Source: an uncultured Pelagibacteraceae bacterium | GTDB lineage: Bacteria; Pseudomonadota; Alphaproteobacteria; Pelagibacterales; Pelagibacteraceae | Length of the DNA: 52,058 bases | NCBI GenBank assembly: GCA_902551895.1 | Contig: CACDEU010000003.1 | Coordinates: 1 to 52,058 of the forward strand | Reading direction: 5' to 3' | In this document: positions 39,097 through 49,211 of the stretch, one piece after another | How the letters are laid out: each line of letters begins with the position of its first letter | Numbering within the stretch: position 1 is the first letter of the stretch | The notes under the pieces: generated by a model | What the model was told of the DNA's origin: nothing | Database searches by the model: none | Seen by the model: only the letters and a program-made list of their open reading frames with translations | Translations under genes and position numbers: made by a program

Positions 39097-41865
39097 TTAG
39101 CTTACTTCTGCTTGGTTTTCTTTTGGTTTAACTTCGGTTTTAAATTGATTAGATATTTTTTGGACTTCTACAGATGAAACTTTATATTCAGCACACATAG
39201 TTTCTTCATCTTTACCATGTCCAGTCACCATGTTAACCATATGTTCAGGAAAATGGAATGTTGTAAAAACAATTCCTTCTTTAACTTTATCAGTGACTTC
39301 TACTTTTAAAGCTACTTCACCACGGCCAGAATAAAGTCTACCAATATCACCAGTATTTAAATCTCTTTTCTTAGCATCTTTAGGATGTATTAATAATACA
39401 TCTTCCGAAACAATATTAATATTACTAGTTCGTCTAGTCATTGTAGCGGCATTATAATGCTGAAGAACTCTACTTGTAGTTAGAATTAGTGGATAATCTT
39501 TTTGATTGGTTTCAATTTCAGTGGACTCTTTAAAATCAAAACTCTTTAGTCTACCTTTTCCAAGTTTAAATGTTTCTTTATGTAAAATTTGAGTATCAGT
39601 ACCATCTTCTTGTACAGGCCATTGTAAACCAAACTTTCCTAGTCTTTCTCTTGTTACTCCTTTAAAGAATGGGACAACGTCTGCTATTTCAGCCAATACT
39701 TGATCAGCATCATAAGTTGGCTGGTCAAATCCTAATTTTTGCATCATATCAGTTACAATAACACCATCTGGCTTTGTTCCTGGTAGCGGTGGAACTGCTT
39801 TATTAACTCTTTGAATTCTTCTTTCAGTATTAGTGAATGTTCCATCTTTTTCTAGGAAAGTTGTTCCCGGTAATACTACAGTTGCAAGTTTTGCAGTCTC
39901 ACTCATAAAAATTTCTTGAACTACTAATAACTCAAGAGAATTCATGGCATCCACTACATGCGCACTATTCGGGTCTGTTTGCACAATGTCTTCTCCAATT
40001 ATCCAAACTGCTTTAACTTCTTTGTTTATAGCAGCATCAAACATCTGAGGAATTTTTAAACCAGCTTTTGTTGGATGAACCACTCCATATTTTTCTGTAT
40101 AAAAATTTTGATTTTTTTTATCTGAAACTTCAAAATATCCTGCTCCCTGGTGAGGTTGACATCCCATATCAGCTGCACCCTGTACATTATTTTGTCCTCT
40201 TAAAGGGTTAACTCCAACTCCTTTTCTTCCAATATTTCCAGTTATCATTGCAAGATCAGCAATTAACATTACAGTTTTAGACCCTTGTTCTTGTTCAGTA
40301 ACCCCAAGACCATGAAACTCCATTGAATTATTCGCTGTAGCATAAGCAATAGCTGCCTCCTTAACCATTTGTTTATCCACACCCGCAACTTTGGCTAGTT
40401 GATCAATATCTTGTCTCTCAATTTCTTTTAAAAAATTATCAAAACCTTCAGTTCTATCTCTAACGAAGTCTTTATCATAAAGTTTTGATTTTATAATAAA
40501 ATGCAACATCATATTTAATACAGCCACATTCGTTCCAGGTCTTAACTTAATATGATAATCAGCAAGTTTAGCAAGTTCAGTGGTAATAGGATCTAATACT
40601 ATTAATTTTTTACCCTTCATTACTTGTTGTTTGATTTTTGCACCAGTTACAGGATGGGCATTTGTTGGATTAGCACCAATAACCATAAATAAATCTGCAT
40701 GGTAAATATCTTCTGTAGAATTTGTTGCTGCTCCAGTACCGAAAGTTTGTTGCATTCCCCATGCGGTAGGTGAGTGACAAATTCTTGCACAACAATCAAT
40801 ATTATTAGTTCCAACTGCTGCTCTGATCATTTTCTGGAAAACATAATTTTCTTCATTAGTACATCTAGCTGAAGAAATACCAGCAACTGAGTCAGGACCA
40901 TTTGCTTTTATAATTCTATTTAATTCTTTTTTAATAAAGTCATATGCCTCATCCCATGATGCTTCTTCAAATTTGCCATTTCTTTTAATTAATGGGGTTT
41001 TCAATCTATCTGGATGATCATAAAAGCCAAATGCATATCTACCTTTAATGCATGTGTGTCCTGCATTTACCTCTGTTTCTTTTGGAGTATCTATTGCAAT
41101 AACTTTTTTGTCTTTAATAGAAGCTTCTAAATTACAACCAACACCACAATAAGAACATGTGGTTCTTACTTTTTCATCAACAGCAGTTGATTTTGACTGA
41201 AACACATCAGATATAGCGTCTGTCGGGCATGTATGAGCACACGCACCACATGATACACAAGATGAATCTCCAAATAACATATCGTTATCCGTTGTAATTC
41301 TAGATTCAAATCCTCTACCACTCATTGTTAAAACAAACGAACCTTGAATTTCATCACATGCTCTTACGCATCTTCCACAATTAATACAATTATCCAGGTT
41401 CATTCTCATATAGTCATGAGAAGTATCTCTAGGGATACCCTTATGTTGTTTTGGACTATTATATCTATGATCAGATATACCTAAGTCGTTAGCAACATCT
41501 TGAAGTTCACAATTATTATTTACTTCACAAGTACCGCATTCCATTGGATGATCTGTTAAAACTAATTCTACTATATTTTTTCTTAGGTCTGTTAAGTTTT
41601 CATTGTTAGTAAAAATATGTTGGTTTTCACCGACAGGAGTATGACAAGATGCTACAACTTTTGTTGGTCCATCTTTTTCCAAAGCAACTTCAACTGAGCA
41701 GACTCTACAAGCTCCATAAGGAGCAAGATTAGGGTCGTCGCATAAAGTTGGTACTTTTTTTTCTCCAAGATAACTTTTTACAAATTTTAAAATAGAAGTA
41801 TGTTTAGAACCAATTTCATATGGTTTACCATCTATATATGCAATTTTTCTTTTTTCTGAGCTCAT
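39097..41865 (-). CDS. fdsA: NAD-dependent formate dehydrogenase alpha subunit, Mo-bis-MGD, Cys form
   Basis: N-terminal 2Fe-2S and 4Fe-4S motifs, NIDCCARICHSPTAWGMQQTFGTGA active-site region with Cys where Sec occurs in FdhF. Confidence 0.93.
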   Translation of the reverse strand: MSSEKRKIAYIDGKPYEIGSKHTSILKFVKSYLGEKKVPTLCDDPNLAPYGACRVCSVEVALEKDGPTKVVASCHTPVGENQHIFTNNENLTDLRKNIVELVLTDHPMECGTCEVNNNCELQDVANDLGISDHRYNSPKQHKGIPRDTSHDYMRMNLDNCINCGRCVRACDEIQGSFVLTMSGRGFESRITTDNDMLFGDSSCVSCGACAHTCPTDAISDVFQSKSTAVDEKVRTTCSYCGVGCNLEASIKDKKVIAIDTPKETEVNAGHTCIKGRYAFGFYDHPDRLKTPLIKRNGKFEEASWDEAYDFIKKELNRIIKANGPDSVAGISSARCTNEENYVFQKMIRAAVGTNNIDCCARICHSPTAWGMQQTFGTGAATNSTEDIYHADLFMVIGANPTNAHPVTGAKIKQQVMKGKKLIVLDPITTELAKLADYHIKLRPGTNVAVLNMMLHFIIKSKLYDKDFVRDRTEGFDNFLKEIERQDIDQLAKVAGVDKQMVKEAAIAYATANNSMEFHGLGVTEQEQGSKTVMLIADLAMITGNIGRKGVGVNPLRGQNNVQGAADMGCQPHQGAGYFEVSDKKNQNFYTEKYGVVHPTKAGLKIPQMFDAAINKEVKAVWIIGEDIVQTDPNSAHVVDAMNSLELLVVQEIFMSETAKLATVVLPGTTFLEKDGTFTNTERRIQRVNKAVPPLPGTKPDGVIVTDMMQKLGFDQPTYDADQVLAEIADVVPFFKGVTRERLGKFGLQWPVQEDGTDTQILHKETFKLGKGRLKSFDFKESTEIETNQKDYPLILTTSRVLQHYNAATMTRRTSNINIVSEDVLLIHPKDAKKRDLNTGDIGRLYSGRGEVALKVEVTDKVKEGIVFTTFHFPEHMVNMVTGHGKDEETMCAEYKVSSVEVQKISNQFKTEVKPKENQAEVS

Positions 41866-43523
41866 TAATTTTCTTTTATCATATCATTTTTCATTTCGTC
41901 TCCAAAATACTTTAGTATATTCATTATGGGAGTAGGTATTGCCCCACATAAGGCGCATAAACAACCTTTTTTCATTGTTACTAACAATTCATTAAGCAGT
42001 TTTAGCGGGATTTTTGATGTTTTATTTTTTAATTGATCAAACATCTCTTTTCCTCTGTAAGAACCAAGCCTTCCAGGAAAACATTTTCCACATGATTCCT
42101 CTGCAGTGAATTCAAATAAATGATGAATATAATCAACCATAGGAAAATCTTTTGGTATACTCACTATACTTGCATGACCTAACATAAAACCAGCTGCTGT
42201 AAATTCCTGAAAATCAAGGTTTAATTTTTCAACTTCTTTTATTGGTATCACTCCTCCCAAAGGTCCTCCAACTTGTAAAGCTTTTATGGGTTCTTTAAAT
42301 CCTCCACCTATATCATATAAAACTTTTTTCATTGGTGTTCCCATTTCAATTTCATAAACACCTGGATTTTTAAAAAAACTGTCGAGACAAACTAACTTTG
42401 TACCAGCTGATTTCTTATTTCCTATGGCAGAAAATTTTTCAGATCCATTTATTAGAATTCCAGTTGCCGCTGCAAGAGTTTCTACATTGTTAACAACAGT
42501 AGGTTTTTTATATAATCCCTCGGTAACAGGAAAGGGAGGTCTGACATCAACTTCTGCTCTTCTACCCTCTATAGATGCGATTAACGCAGTTTCCTCACCA
42601 CATATATATGCTCCTTGACCAATACATATATTTAAATCAAAAGAAAATTTTGTTCCAAGAATATTATTTCCTAGCAAGCCTTCATCTTTTAATAAATTAA
42701 TTGAAGCATTTAAAGCTTCAATTGATTTGGGATATTCGCCCCTTATATACAAAACTCCTTCATCACTTCCAATAACATAGCCACAAATAATCATACCAAA
42801 TATTACCTTTAAAGGTTGGTCTTCTAGTAAATATCTATCTGAATAAGCTCCAGAGTCACCTTCATCTGCATTGCAAATAACATATTTTTTTTCTGATTTT
42901 GCTTTACTACAAAAGTCCCATTTCATTCCAGTTGGAAAACCAGCACCACCTCTACCAGTTAAATTTGAATCCAAAAGGGATTTAATTATTTCTTGTTTTT
43001 CAGTATTTAAAAATTTTACCAAATGTTTTTTAAACTTATCAAGATCTGAAGTTTCATCATCCATTAAAAAACTTGTTGAAGCAAAGCTCTTTGAAAAAAA
43101 TTTTTCTTGCTCTAAATCTTTACCTTTAATTATTTCATCAATTTTATTTATGTCGTTACCTGCATAGTTTTGTCCATTATAATGGAAAGCATTATTTTCA
43201 TAGCAATATCCTAAACAAAACATTTCACCAACTTTATCATCACCAAGTTTATCTTTTAATTTTTTCTTTAATGGTTCTTGTGTTCCCGCACACATGCACG
43301 CACTTCCATTACAAACAAAAGCTTTTTTCTCTCTATGCGCAGGTCTTAAAAATTCGTAGAAACTCTCAGCTCCATGTAAAGTAGAAACTCCTACATGGTA
43401 TTTATCTGCAATCTCTTTCATTCCCTCACCGTTTTTGGAATTTAAAGACCTTTCAGATAATTTTTGAAATAAATTATCTTTTAAACCTATTCTTCCAGAC
43501 AATTTGCTTATATTTTTTGACAT
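41865..43523 (-). CDS. fdsB: Formate dehydrogenase beta subunit with fused 24-kDa-type (FdsG) N-terminal domain
   Basis: N-terminal CNGSACMCAG / CLGYC 2Fe-2S motif followed by NuoF-like GRGGAGFPTGMKWDF, ESCGKCFPGRLGSYRG. Confidence 0.9.
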   Translation of the reverse strand: MSKNISKLSGRIGLKDNLFQKLSERSLNSKNGEGMKEIADKYHVGVSTLHGAESFYEFLRPAHREKKAFVCNGSACMCAGTQEPLKKKLKDKLGDDKVGEMFCLGYCYENNAFHYNGQNYAGNDINKIDEIIKGKDLEQEKFFSKSFASTSFLMDDETSDLDKFKKHLVKFLNTEKQEIIKSLLDSNLTGRGGAGFPTGMKWDFCSKAKSEKKYVICNADEGDSGAYSDRYLLEDQPLKVIFGMIICGYVIGSDEGVLYIRGEYPKSIEALNASINLLKDEGLLGNNILGTKFSFDLNICIGQGAYICGEETALIASIEGRRAEVDVRPPFPVTEGLYKKPTVVNNVETLAAATGILINGSEKFSAIGNKKSAGTKLVCLDSFFKNPGVYEIEMGTPMKKVLYDIGGGFKEPIKALQVGGPLGGVIPIKEVEKLNLDFQEFTAAGFMLGHASIVSIPKDFPMVDYIHHLFEFTAEESCGKCFPGRLGSYRGKEMFDQLKNKTSKIPLKLLNELLVTMKKGCLCALCGAIPTPIMNILKYFGDEMKNDMIKEN

Positions 43524-43527
43524 ATAG

Positions 43528-44364
43528 TTAAAATAAAACTCTTTCTTTGTTTGTATATATATTGAAACTATTTTTTTTTACAAAGCCTAATAATGTCATT
43601 TTAAACCTTTTAGCTAAATCTATAGCAAGACTTGTTGGCGCACCAACCCCAGCCATAAGACCAATATTAGACATAAGTCCTTTTTGGATTAATTCAAAAT
43701 TTAATCTTCCTGAACATGCAATAAATTGAGAATGATTATCAATTAGTTTTTCTTTATGTGAATGACCTATTAGTTTATCTAAAGCATTATGTCTTCCAAC
43801 ATCTTCCCTTGTTGCAATCACTTTTCCATTTTCATTGATTAAAGAACTTGCATGAATACCACCTGTTTTAGAAAATTCAGATTGTTCGCTTGTTAGCAGT
43901 TCCGGAGATTTTAAAATAATTTCTTTTTTAATTTTAGGATAAGAGATATCTAATTTATTTTCTTTAATTACTTCAACTGTTTCAAGAGAAGTTTTTCCAC
44001 AAACCCCACATGAAGAATTAGTTATAAAATTTCTTTTTATTTTTGCGATATCAATGTTTTTATTATTATTTATAGTTGCAACTATTTTATTTTGAATATT
44101 AAAATCTCCGACTTTTTCTCCTATTTTTTCTATACTTTCTATATCAGAAAAATTTTCTATTATTTTTTCATTAAATAAAAAGCCAGATATTAAATCCTCA
44201 TCATTTCCTGGCGTTCTCATTGTAATGGATAATTGTTCAGTTTCCCACTTTCCATCAACCTTATATTTAAGATTCATTTCAAGAGGTTCTTCTACCGAAA
44301 TAGAATCTTTTATTTCTTCTGTAGAGCTTCCTTTTAACTTTACAACATTATATTTTATATCCAT
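43528..44364 (-). CDS. fdhD: Formate dehydrogenase accessory sulfurtransferase
   Basis: TMRTPGNDEDLISGFLFNE, TNSSCGVCGK, ATREDVGRHNALDKLIG. Confidence 0.95.
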   Translation of the reverse strand: MDIKYNVVKLKGSSTEEIKDSISVEEPLEMNLKYKVDGKWETEQLSITMRTPGNDEDLISGFLFNEKIIENFSDIESIEKIGEKVGDFNIQNKIVATINNNKNIDIAKIKRNFITNSSCGVCGKTSLETVEVIKENKLDISYPKIKKEIILKSPELLTSEQSEFSKTGGIHASSLINENGKVIATREDVGRHNALDKLIGHSHKEKLIDNHSQFIACSGRLNFELIQKGLMSNIGLMAGVGAPTSLAIDLAKRFKMTLLGFVKKNSFNIYTNKERVLF

Positions 44365-44829
44365 TTACAAAGGGTATTTTTTTTTTAAAATCAATCGATT
44401 TAAAACTACTCCAAAAATTAGAACAATAATAGTACCTGAAATAATTGGATTTATTATATAATCTAAAGATACGCTTCCAATTATTACAATTATAGGATTA
44501 CCGCCTGCCGGGGGATGAGTTATATTTAACATAATCATCAAAGCCACACCCGCTCCAACTGCTATAGGTAAATTAATATATAAAGGCAAAGGAATAAAAT
44601 AAAGCACAAATAGACCAGCCAAAGATGTTGCTAGGTGCCCAAAAAAAATATTTTTTGGTTGTGCAAATGGACTCTCAGGATATCCATAAAGTAAAACCAT
44701 AGTAGAACCAAAAGAAGCAATTAAAAAAATCCCAAATTCTGTTTTATATGTAAGAAGGGTTAATGCACCAATTGTAATAGCAGAAAATAATCCAGCAATT
44801 AAAGCTTTTATAATAAGAGAATTTTTCAT
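44365..44829 (-). CDS. HPP-family integral membrane protein
   Basis: ITHPPAGGNPIIVI HPP motif, four TM helices. Confidence 0.88.
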   Translation of the reverse strand: MKNSLIIKALIAGLFSAITIGALTLLTYKTEFGIFLIASFGSTMVLLYGYPESPFAQPKNIFFGHLATSLAGLFVLYFIPLPLYINLPIAVGAGVALMIMLNITHPPAGGNPIIVIIGSVSLDYIINPIISGTIIVLIFGVVLNRLILKKKYPL

Positions 44830-44830
44830 T

Positions 44831-45229
44831 TTATAATTTTAATGCTTTTGAAACTGCTTTAAAAGGTAATAACAAACAATCTTTTCTAGCAATATTTTTT
44901 TTATCAAAAATTTTTTTAAAAATTTTCCATTCTTTTGGGATATTTGCAAGATTGTCTTCAAAAAAAGTTTCAATTACATTTAATAAACTTTTAACACTTT
45001 CGACTGGTTTATTAATTGAATTACTTGACAAAAGACTCACTGAGGCCTGACAATAAACGCAAGATTTGCACTGATATCCAAAGTCTACAATTTTATTTTC
45101 CTTAACTTTTAAGCTTATTTCTATTTGATCTCCACAAATAGCGTTTTTGTGTGTCGCTTTATGAGTGTGGTCTTTAATTACTTTGTTATTTTCAGTATTT
45201 GACGCAATTTGTAAAATTTTTAGGTCCAT
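44831..45229 (-). CDS. IscU/NifU N-like iron-sulfur cluster scaffold
   Basis: NAICGDQIEISLKVKENKIVDFGYQCKSCVYCQASVSLLSS..RKDCLLLPFKAVSKAL; all three IscU cysteine positions retained. Confidence 0.75.
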   Translation of the reverse strand: MDLKILQIASNTENNKVIKDHTHKATHKNAICGDQIEISLKVKENKIVDFGYQCKSCVYCQASVSLLSSNSINKPVESVKSLLNVIETFFEDNLANIPKEWKIFKKIFDKKNIARKDCLLLPFKAVSKALKL

Positions 45230-45270
45230 TTTAAATTCTTTTAATAAACAATTAATAATTTATATTTCTT

Positions 45271-45885
45271 TTGATGATTGAAAACAACATTCTAGGTATA
45301 ATTCTCGCAGGCGGCAAATCAAGTAGATTTGGCGAAGACAAATCAGCTGCAAAATTAGGTAATAAAACTTTATTAGATCATACTGTAAATAAAATAGAAA
45401 ATGAATTTAATGAAATATTAGTTATTTCAAATAATAAAGAATTCAATTTTAAAAATTATAAAATTCATGTCGTAGAAGATTGTATGGATGGTCAGCTTGG
45501 GCCATTGGTTGGCATACTCACAGCAATGAAGTGGGTTATAAAAAATAAAAAAAATTATAAATGGATAGCATCATTTCCTTGTGACACGCCTTTTTTTGAT
45601 ATTAAATTAATAAGTGAATTAAAAATTAAAGTTAAAGAAACATCAAAAAAACTTATTTTTTTAAATAGCAATAAAAAGAGGCATAATATTTTTGGTTTAT
45701 GGTCAATGGATTTAATTGAAATATTAGAAAAAGATATAAAAAATAGCTTTAGAAAAGTAGAGTTATGGGCTGATAAGATTGGTTATGAAAATATTAATAT
45801 AAATGAAGAAAAATTTGATAAATTTTTAAATATAAATACTAAAAAAGATTTAGAAAAAGCAAAAGAAAATTTAGACAAGATTTAA
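45271..45885 (+). CDS. mobA: Molybdenum cofactor guanylyltransferase
   Basis: GIILAGGKSSRFGEDKSAAKLGNKTLLDH, ASFPCDTPFF. Confidence 0.9.
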   Translation: MMIENNILGIILAGGKSSRFGEDKSAAKLGNKTLLDHTVNKIENEFNEILVISNNKEFNFKNYKIHVVEDCMDGQLGPLVGILTAMKWVIKNKKNYKWIASFPCDTPFFDIKLISELKIKVKETSKKLIFLNSNKKRHNIFGLWSMDLIEILEKDIKNSFRKVELWADKIGYENININEEKFDKFLNINTKKDLEKAKENLDKI

Positions 45886-45886
45886 A

Positions 45887-47125
45887 ATGATACATTATAA
45901 AAAAGCACTTTTAGAACTAAAAAAAAATAAAATAAAAGTATATTCGGAAAAAGTTTCAGCTGAGGACTCGATTAATAGAATTTCAGCAGTTAATTTAAAT
46001 TCACCTTACAATTATCCTGCAGCGAACAATACAGCATTTGATGGATTTGCGATTAATTCAAAAGAGACCAAGAATCTTAGTAAAAAAAAATCTTTAAAAT
46101 TTAAAATTATAAAAACTTTAGCTGCTGGAGATAATCCAAATATTAAAAAAGTTCCAAAATTTTCAACAATTGAGGTGATGACAGGAGCTATTATCAAAAA
46201 ACCGTTTGATACTATAATTCCTGTAGAACAGGCACAATTTTTCCCAAGCAGAGCAAAACCTAAGTATTTAATTATAAATAAAAAAATAAAAAAAAATAAT
46301 TTTATAAGATTTTTGGGATCAGATTTTAAAAAGAGCGAAATTGTAATTAAAAGAGGAGAAATTATAAACTCTCAACATATTTTAGCATTTAAAACTTTAG
46401 GCATAAAAAAGATAATCGTAAAAAAGAAACCAAAAATAGTTTTTTATACAACTGGAAATGAAATATCTAATAATAACAAATTACCTAATTGGAAAGTTAG
46501 AAATTCAAATAGTTACTATTTAAAATCTCTTTTAAAAAATTTACCTTTTGATTTTGTAGAAAAGAAAATTTTAAGAGATAATGATCTAAATAAATTTCAC
46601 AATGAAATTAAAAAAAACTTAAAATCAAGAAATGATTTAATCTTAACATCAGGCGCAGTGTCTGCGGGTAAATTTGATTTTGTTCCTATGATTATTAAAA
46701 AATTTAAATTAAAGTATTCTTTTAAAGGTGCTTATATACGTCCTGGAAAGCCTTTAATGTTTGCAAAATTTATAAAGAATAAAGCTTTTTTTGGATTACC
46801 TGGAAATCCAATTTCTTCTGCAGCATGCTTTAGGTTTTTTGTATTACCATATTTGTTTTTTTCTACTGAGGTAAATGAAAATAAACCTATAAATGCTAAG
46901 CTTAAAACACAGTTTAAAAAGAAAAAAAATTTTACTAGATTTATTAAAGGCCAAATATCATTTTCAAATAAAGGTATAGCAGAGTTTAAAGTTCAAAAAG
47001 GGCAAGAGTCATTTAGAATTAAACCATTTACTAAGTCAAATGCATGGGGATTATTTCCTAGTGGAAAAGCTAATTTCAAAAAAAATGATTATATTAAGTG
47101 TTATACACTCACAGGTATAAATTAA
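45887..47125 (+). CDS. moeA: Molybdopterin molybdenumtransferase
   Basis: AANNTAFDGFAIN, VMTGAIIKKPFDTIIPVEQ, LTSGAVSAGKFDFVP, FFGLPGNPISSAACFRFFVLP. Confidence 0.92.
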   Translation: MIHYKKALLELKKNKIKVYSEKVSAEDSINRISAVNLNSPYNYPAANNTAFDGFAINSKETKNLSKKKSLKFKIIKTLAAGDNPNIKKVPKFSTIEVMTGAIIKKPFDTIIPVEQAQFFPSRAKPKYLIINKKIKKNNFIRFLGSDFKKSEIVIKRGEIINSQHILAFKTLGIKKIIVKKKPKIVFYTTGNEISNNNKLPNWKVRNSNSYYLKSLLKNLPFDFVEKKILRDNDLNKFHNEIKKNLKSRNDLILTSGAVSAGKFDFVPMIIKKFKLKYSFKGAYIRPGKPLMFAKFIKNKAFFGLPGNPISSAACFRFFVLPYLFFSTEVNENKPINAKLKTQFKKKKNFTRFIKGQISFSNKGIAEFKVQKGQESFRIKPFTKSNAWGLFPSGKANFKKNDYIKCYTLTGIN

Positions 47126-47185
47126 ATTTATATTAATTAATCAAATTTTGTTGTGGATTTAATTAATAGGTAATAATAATCCGAA

Positions 47186-48091
47186 ATGGAAAAATTAAAG
47201 AGCCCTCAACTTGCTATACCTGTAGTTCTAATGGCTGGTATTTTTTGGTCATTTGGTCCTTATGTCGTTCGTAATATTGATGAAGCTAACACAGTACCTT
47301 GGCAATATTTATTTACGAGAGGAATGGTAATATTTATTTTGCTAAATCTTTACCTGTATATGGAAGAGGGAATAGATTTTATCAGTAATTATAAAAAAAT
47401 AGGTGTTTCTGGTATTATAGGTAGTTGTGGATTAGCAGCAGCAATGATTACTTTTATTTGGTCAATAACAAATACATCGGCAGCAATAACCCTTCTTTGT
47501 CTTGCTGCAATGCCCTTTATCACAGCCTTATTAGGCTTTCTATTTTTAAAAGAAACAATATCTATAAATGTCTGGGTAGCTATCGGGATTGCTACTATTG
47601 GAATTATAATAATGGCTATAGGAAATCATGAAAAGAATACATTAATTGGTTTCGTTTTAGGAATAGTATCTGCAGTAGGGTTTTCAGTTTTTTCAGTAAG
47701 TTTGAGATGGAGAAAAGAAACTCCAAAATTTACAACAGTTGCTTTAGCAGGTTTAATTTGCTTTTTAGTGTCTCTGATTGTGATTATTAATAAAGATTTA
47801 ACCATATTTTCGTCTAGTAAAAATCAAGCTTTGTTTGCAATACATGGAACAATTGTTTGTCTAGGTATGATATTATACGCAATTGCTTCAAAAAATATTC
47901 CCGCAGCGGAACTTACTTTGCTTTCTTTGACAGAGGTAATAGGTGGAATATTTTGGGTTTGGCTACCATGGCTTGGAATTAATGAAGTGCCACAAACAAA
48001 TACTATTGTAGGTGGTTTTTTAATATTTTTAGCTATATTTTATTACAGCTTAATAATAAAAAGTAATAGAAGATTTATTGCATTAAATTAA
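47186..48091 (+). CDS. EamA/DMT family transporter
   Basis: 10-TM DMT pattern, FLFLKETISINVWVAIGIATIGI. Confidence 0.88.
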   Translation: MEKLKSPQLAIPVVLMAGIFWSFGPYVVRNIDEANTVPWQYLFTRGMVIFILLNLYLYMEEGIDFISNYKKIGVSGIIGSCGLAAAMITFIWSITNTSAAITLLCLAAMPFITALLGFLFLKETISINVWVAIGIATIGIIIMAIGNHEKNTLIGFVLGIVSAVGFSVFSVSLRWRKETPKFTTVALAGLICFLVSLIVIINKDLTIFSSSKNQALFAIHGTIVCLGMILYAIASKNIPAAELTLLSLTEVIGGIFWVWLPWLGINEVPQTNTIVGGFLIFLAIFYYSLIIKSNRRFIALN

Positions 48092-48095
48092 TTTA

Positions 48096-49211
48096 ATGAG
48101 TTCAGAAAAAATAATTGTTAATAGTTGGAATGAGTGGGATCCTTTAAAACATGTGATCGTTGGAAAGGCTGATGGGTGTTGTATTCCTGCGCCTGAGCCA
48201 GCTTTGGATGCAAAGGTGCCAGAAGATTCAGATATGAAAGGACAATATGGTCCCAGAACAAAAGATACAATAGACAAGGCAAATGAACTTTTAGATAATT
48301 TTGCTAACATGTTAATTAATAGAGGAATTAAAGTAGATAGACCTCAACCAATAGACTTCAATCAAAAAATATCAACACCAGATTGGGAAGCTGAAAGTAT
48401 GTTTGGATGTATGCCAGCTAGAGATATTATTCTTACCGTAGGAAATGAAATGTTAGAAGCAACAATGAGTTACAGATGTAGATGGTTTGAGTATTTAAAT
48501 TACAGACCTCTTATTCAAAAATACTATAATTCAGATCCAAATATGAGACACGAGTCTGCTCCAAAACCAAGGTTAACTGATGCAGATTATAGAAAAGATT
48601 ATTTATCAGATAAAATAGGGGATCAAAAAAGACTTGAATGGACAGCAAAAAAATTTTTTGTGACTACGGAAGAAGAACCTCTTTTTGATGCTGCAGATAT
48701 ATTAAGATTTGGTAAAGACTTAATTGTTCAGCATGGATTCACAACAAATTTAAAAGGAATAGAATGGCTAAAAAGACATTATAAAGATCATAGAGTTCAC
48801 GCAGTAAATTTTCCTGGTGATCCTTACCCAATTCATATTGATGCAACTTTTACACCTATTAAACCAGGGTTGATTATTAATAATCCACACAGAAGATTAC
48901 CAAAAGAGCAGAGAAAACTTTTTGAAGATAATGAATGGGAAATAATTGATTCAGCTCAACCAGCGCATAATTCTCCACCTCCACTATGCTATTCCTCAGT
49001 TTGGCTATCTATGAATGTTTTAGTCCTTGATCCAAAAACAGTATGTGTAGAAAAAAGTGAAGTCTATCAAGCTGAGCAGTTAGATAAACTTGGAATGGAA
49101 GTTATACCGGTAGATATGAGAGATGCGTATGCTTTTGGAGGGGGGCTTCATTGTTGTACAGCAGATGTTTATAGGGAAGGCAAATTAGAAGATTATTTTC
49201 CTAAACAATAA
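48096..49211 (+). CDS. Glycine/inosamine-type amidinotransferase (AGAT family)
   Basis: VNSWNEWDPLKHVIVGKADG, MPARDIILTVGNEMLEATMSYRCRWFEY, FGGGLHCCTADVYR catalytic Cys region. Confidence 0.88.
   Translation: MSSEKIIVNSWNEWDPLKHVIVGKADGCCIPAPEPALDAKVPEDSDMKGQYGPRTKDTIDKANELLDNFANMLINRGIKVDRPQPIDFNQKISTPDWEAESMFGCMPARDIILTVGNEMLEATMSYRCRWFEYLNYRPLIQKYYNSDPNMRHESAPKPRLTDADYRKDYLSDKIGDQKRLEWTAKKFFVTTEEEPLFDAADILRFGKDLIVQHGFTTNLKGIEWLKRHYKDHRVHAVNFPGDPYPIHIDATFTPIKPGLIINNPHRRLPKEQRKLFEDNEWEIIDSAQPAHNSPPPLCYSSVWLSMNVLVLDPKTVCVEKSEVYQAEQLDKLGMEVIPVDMRDAYAFGGGLHCCTADVYREGKLEDYFPKQ

Noticed and set aside
42871-43167. 98 aa plus-strand ORF inside fdsB
   Set aside because: Antisense shadow ORF; no start context or family support.
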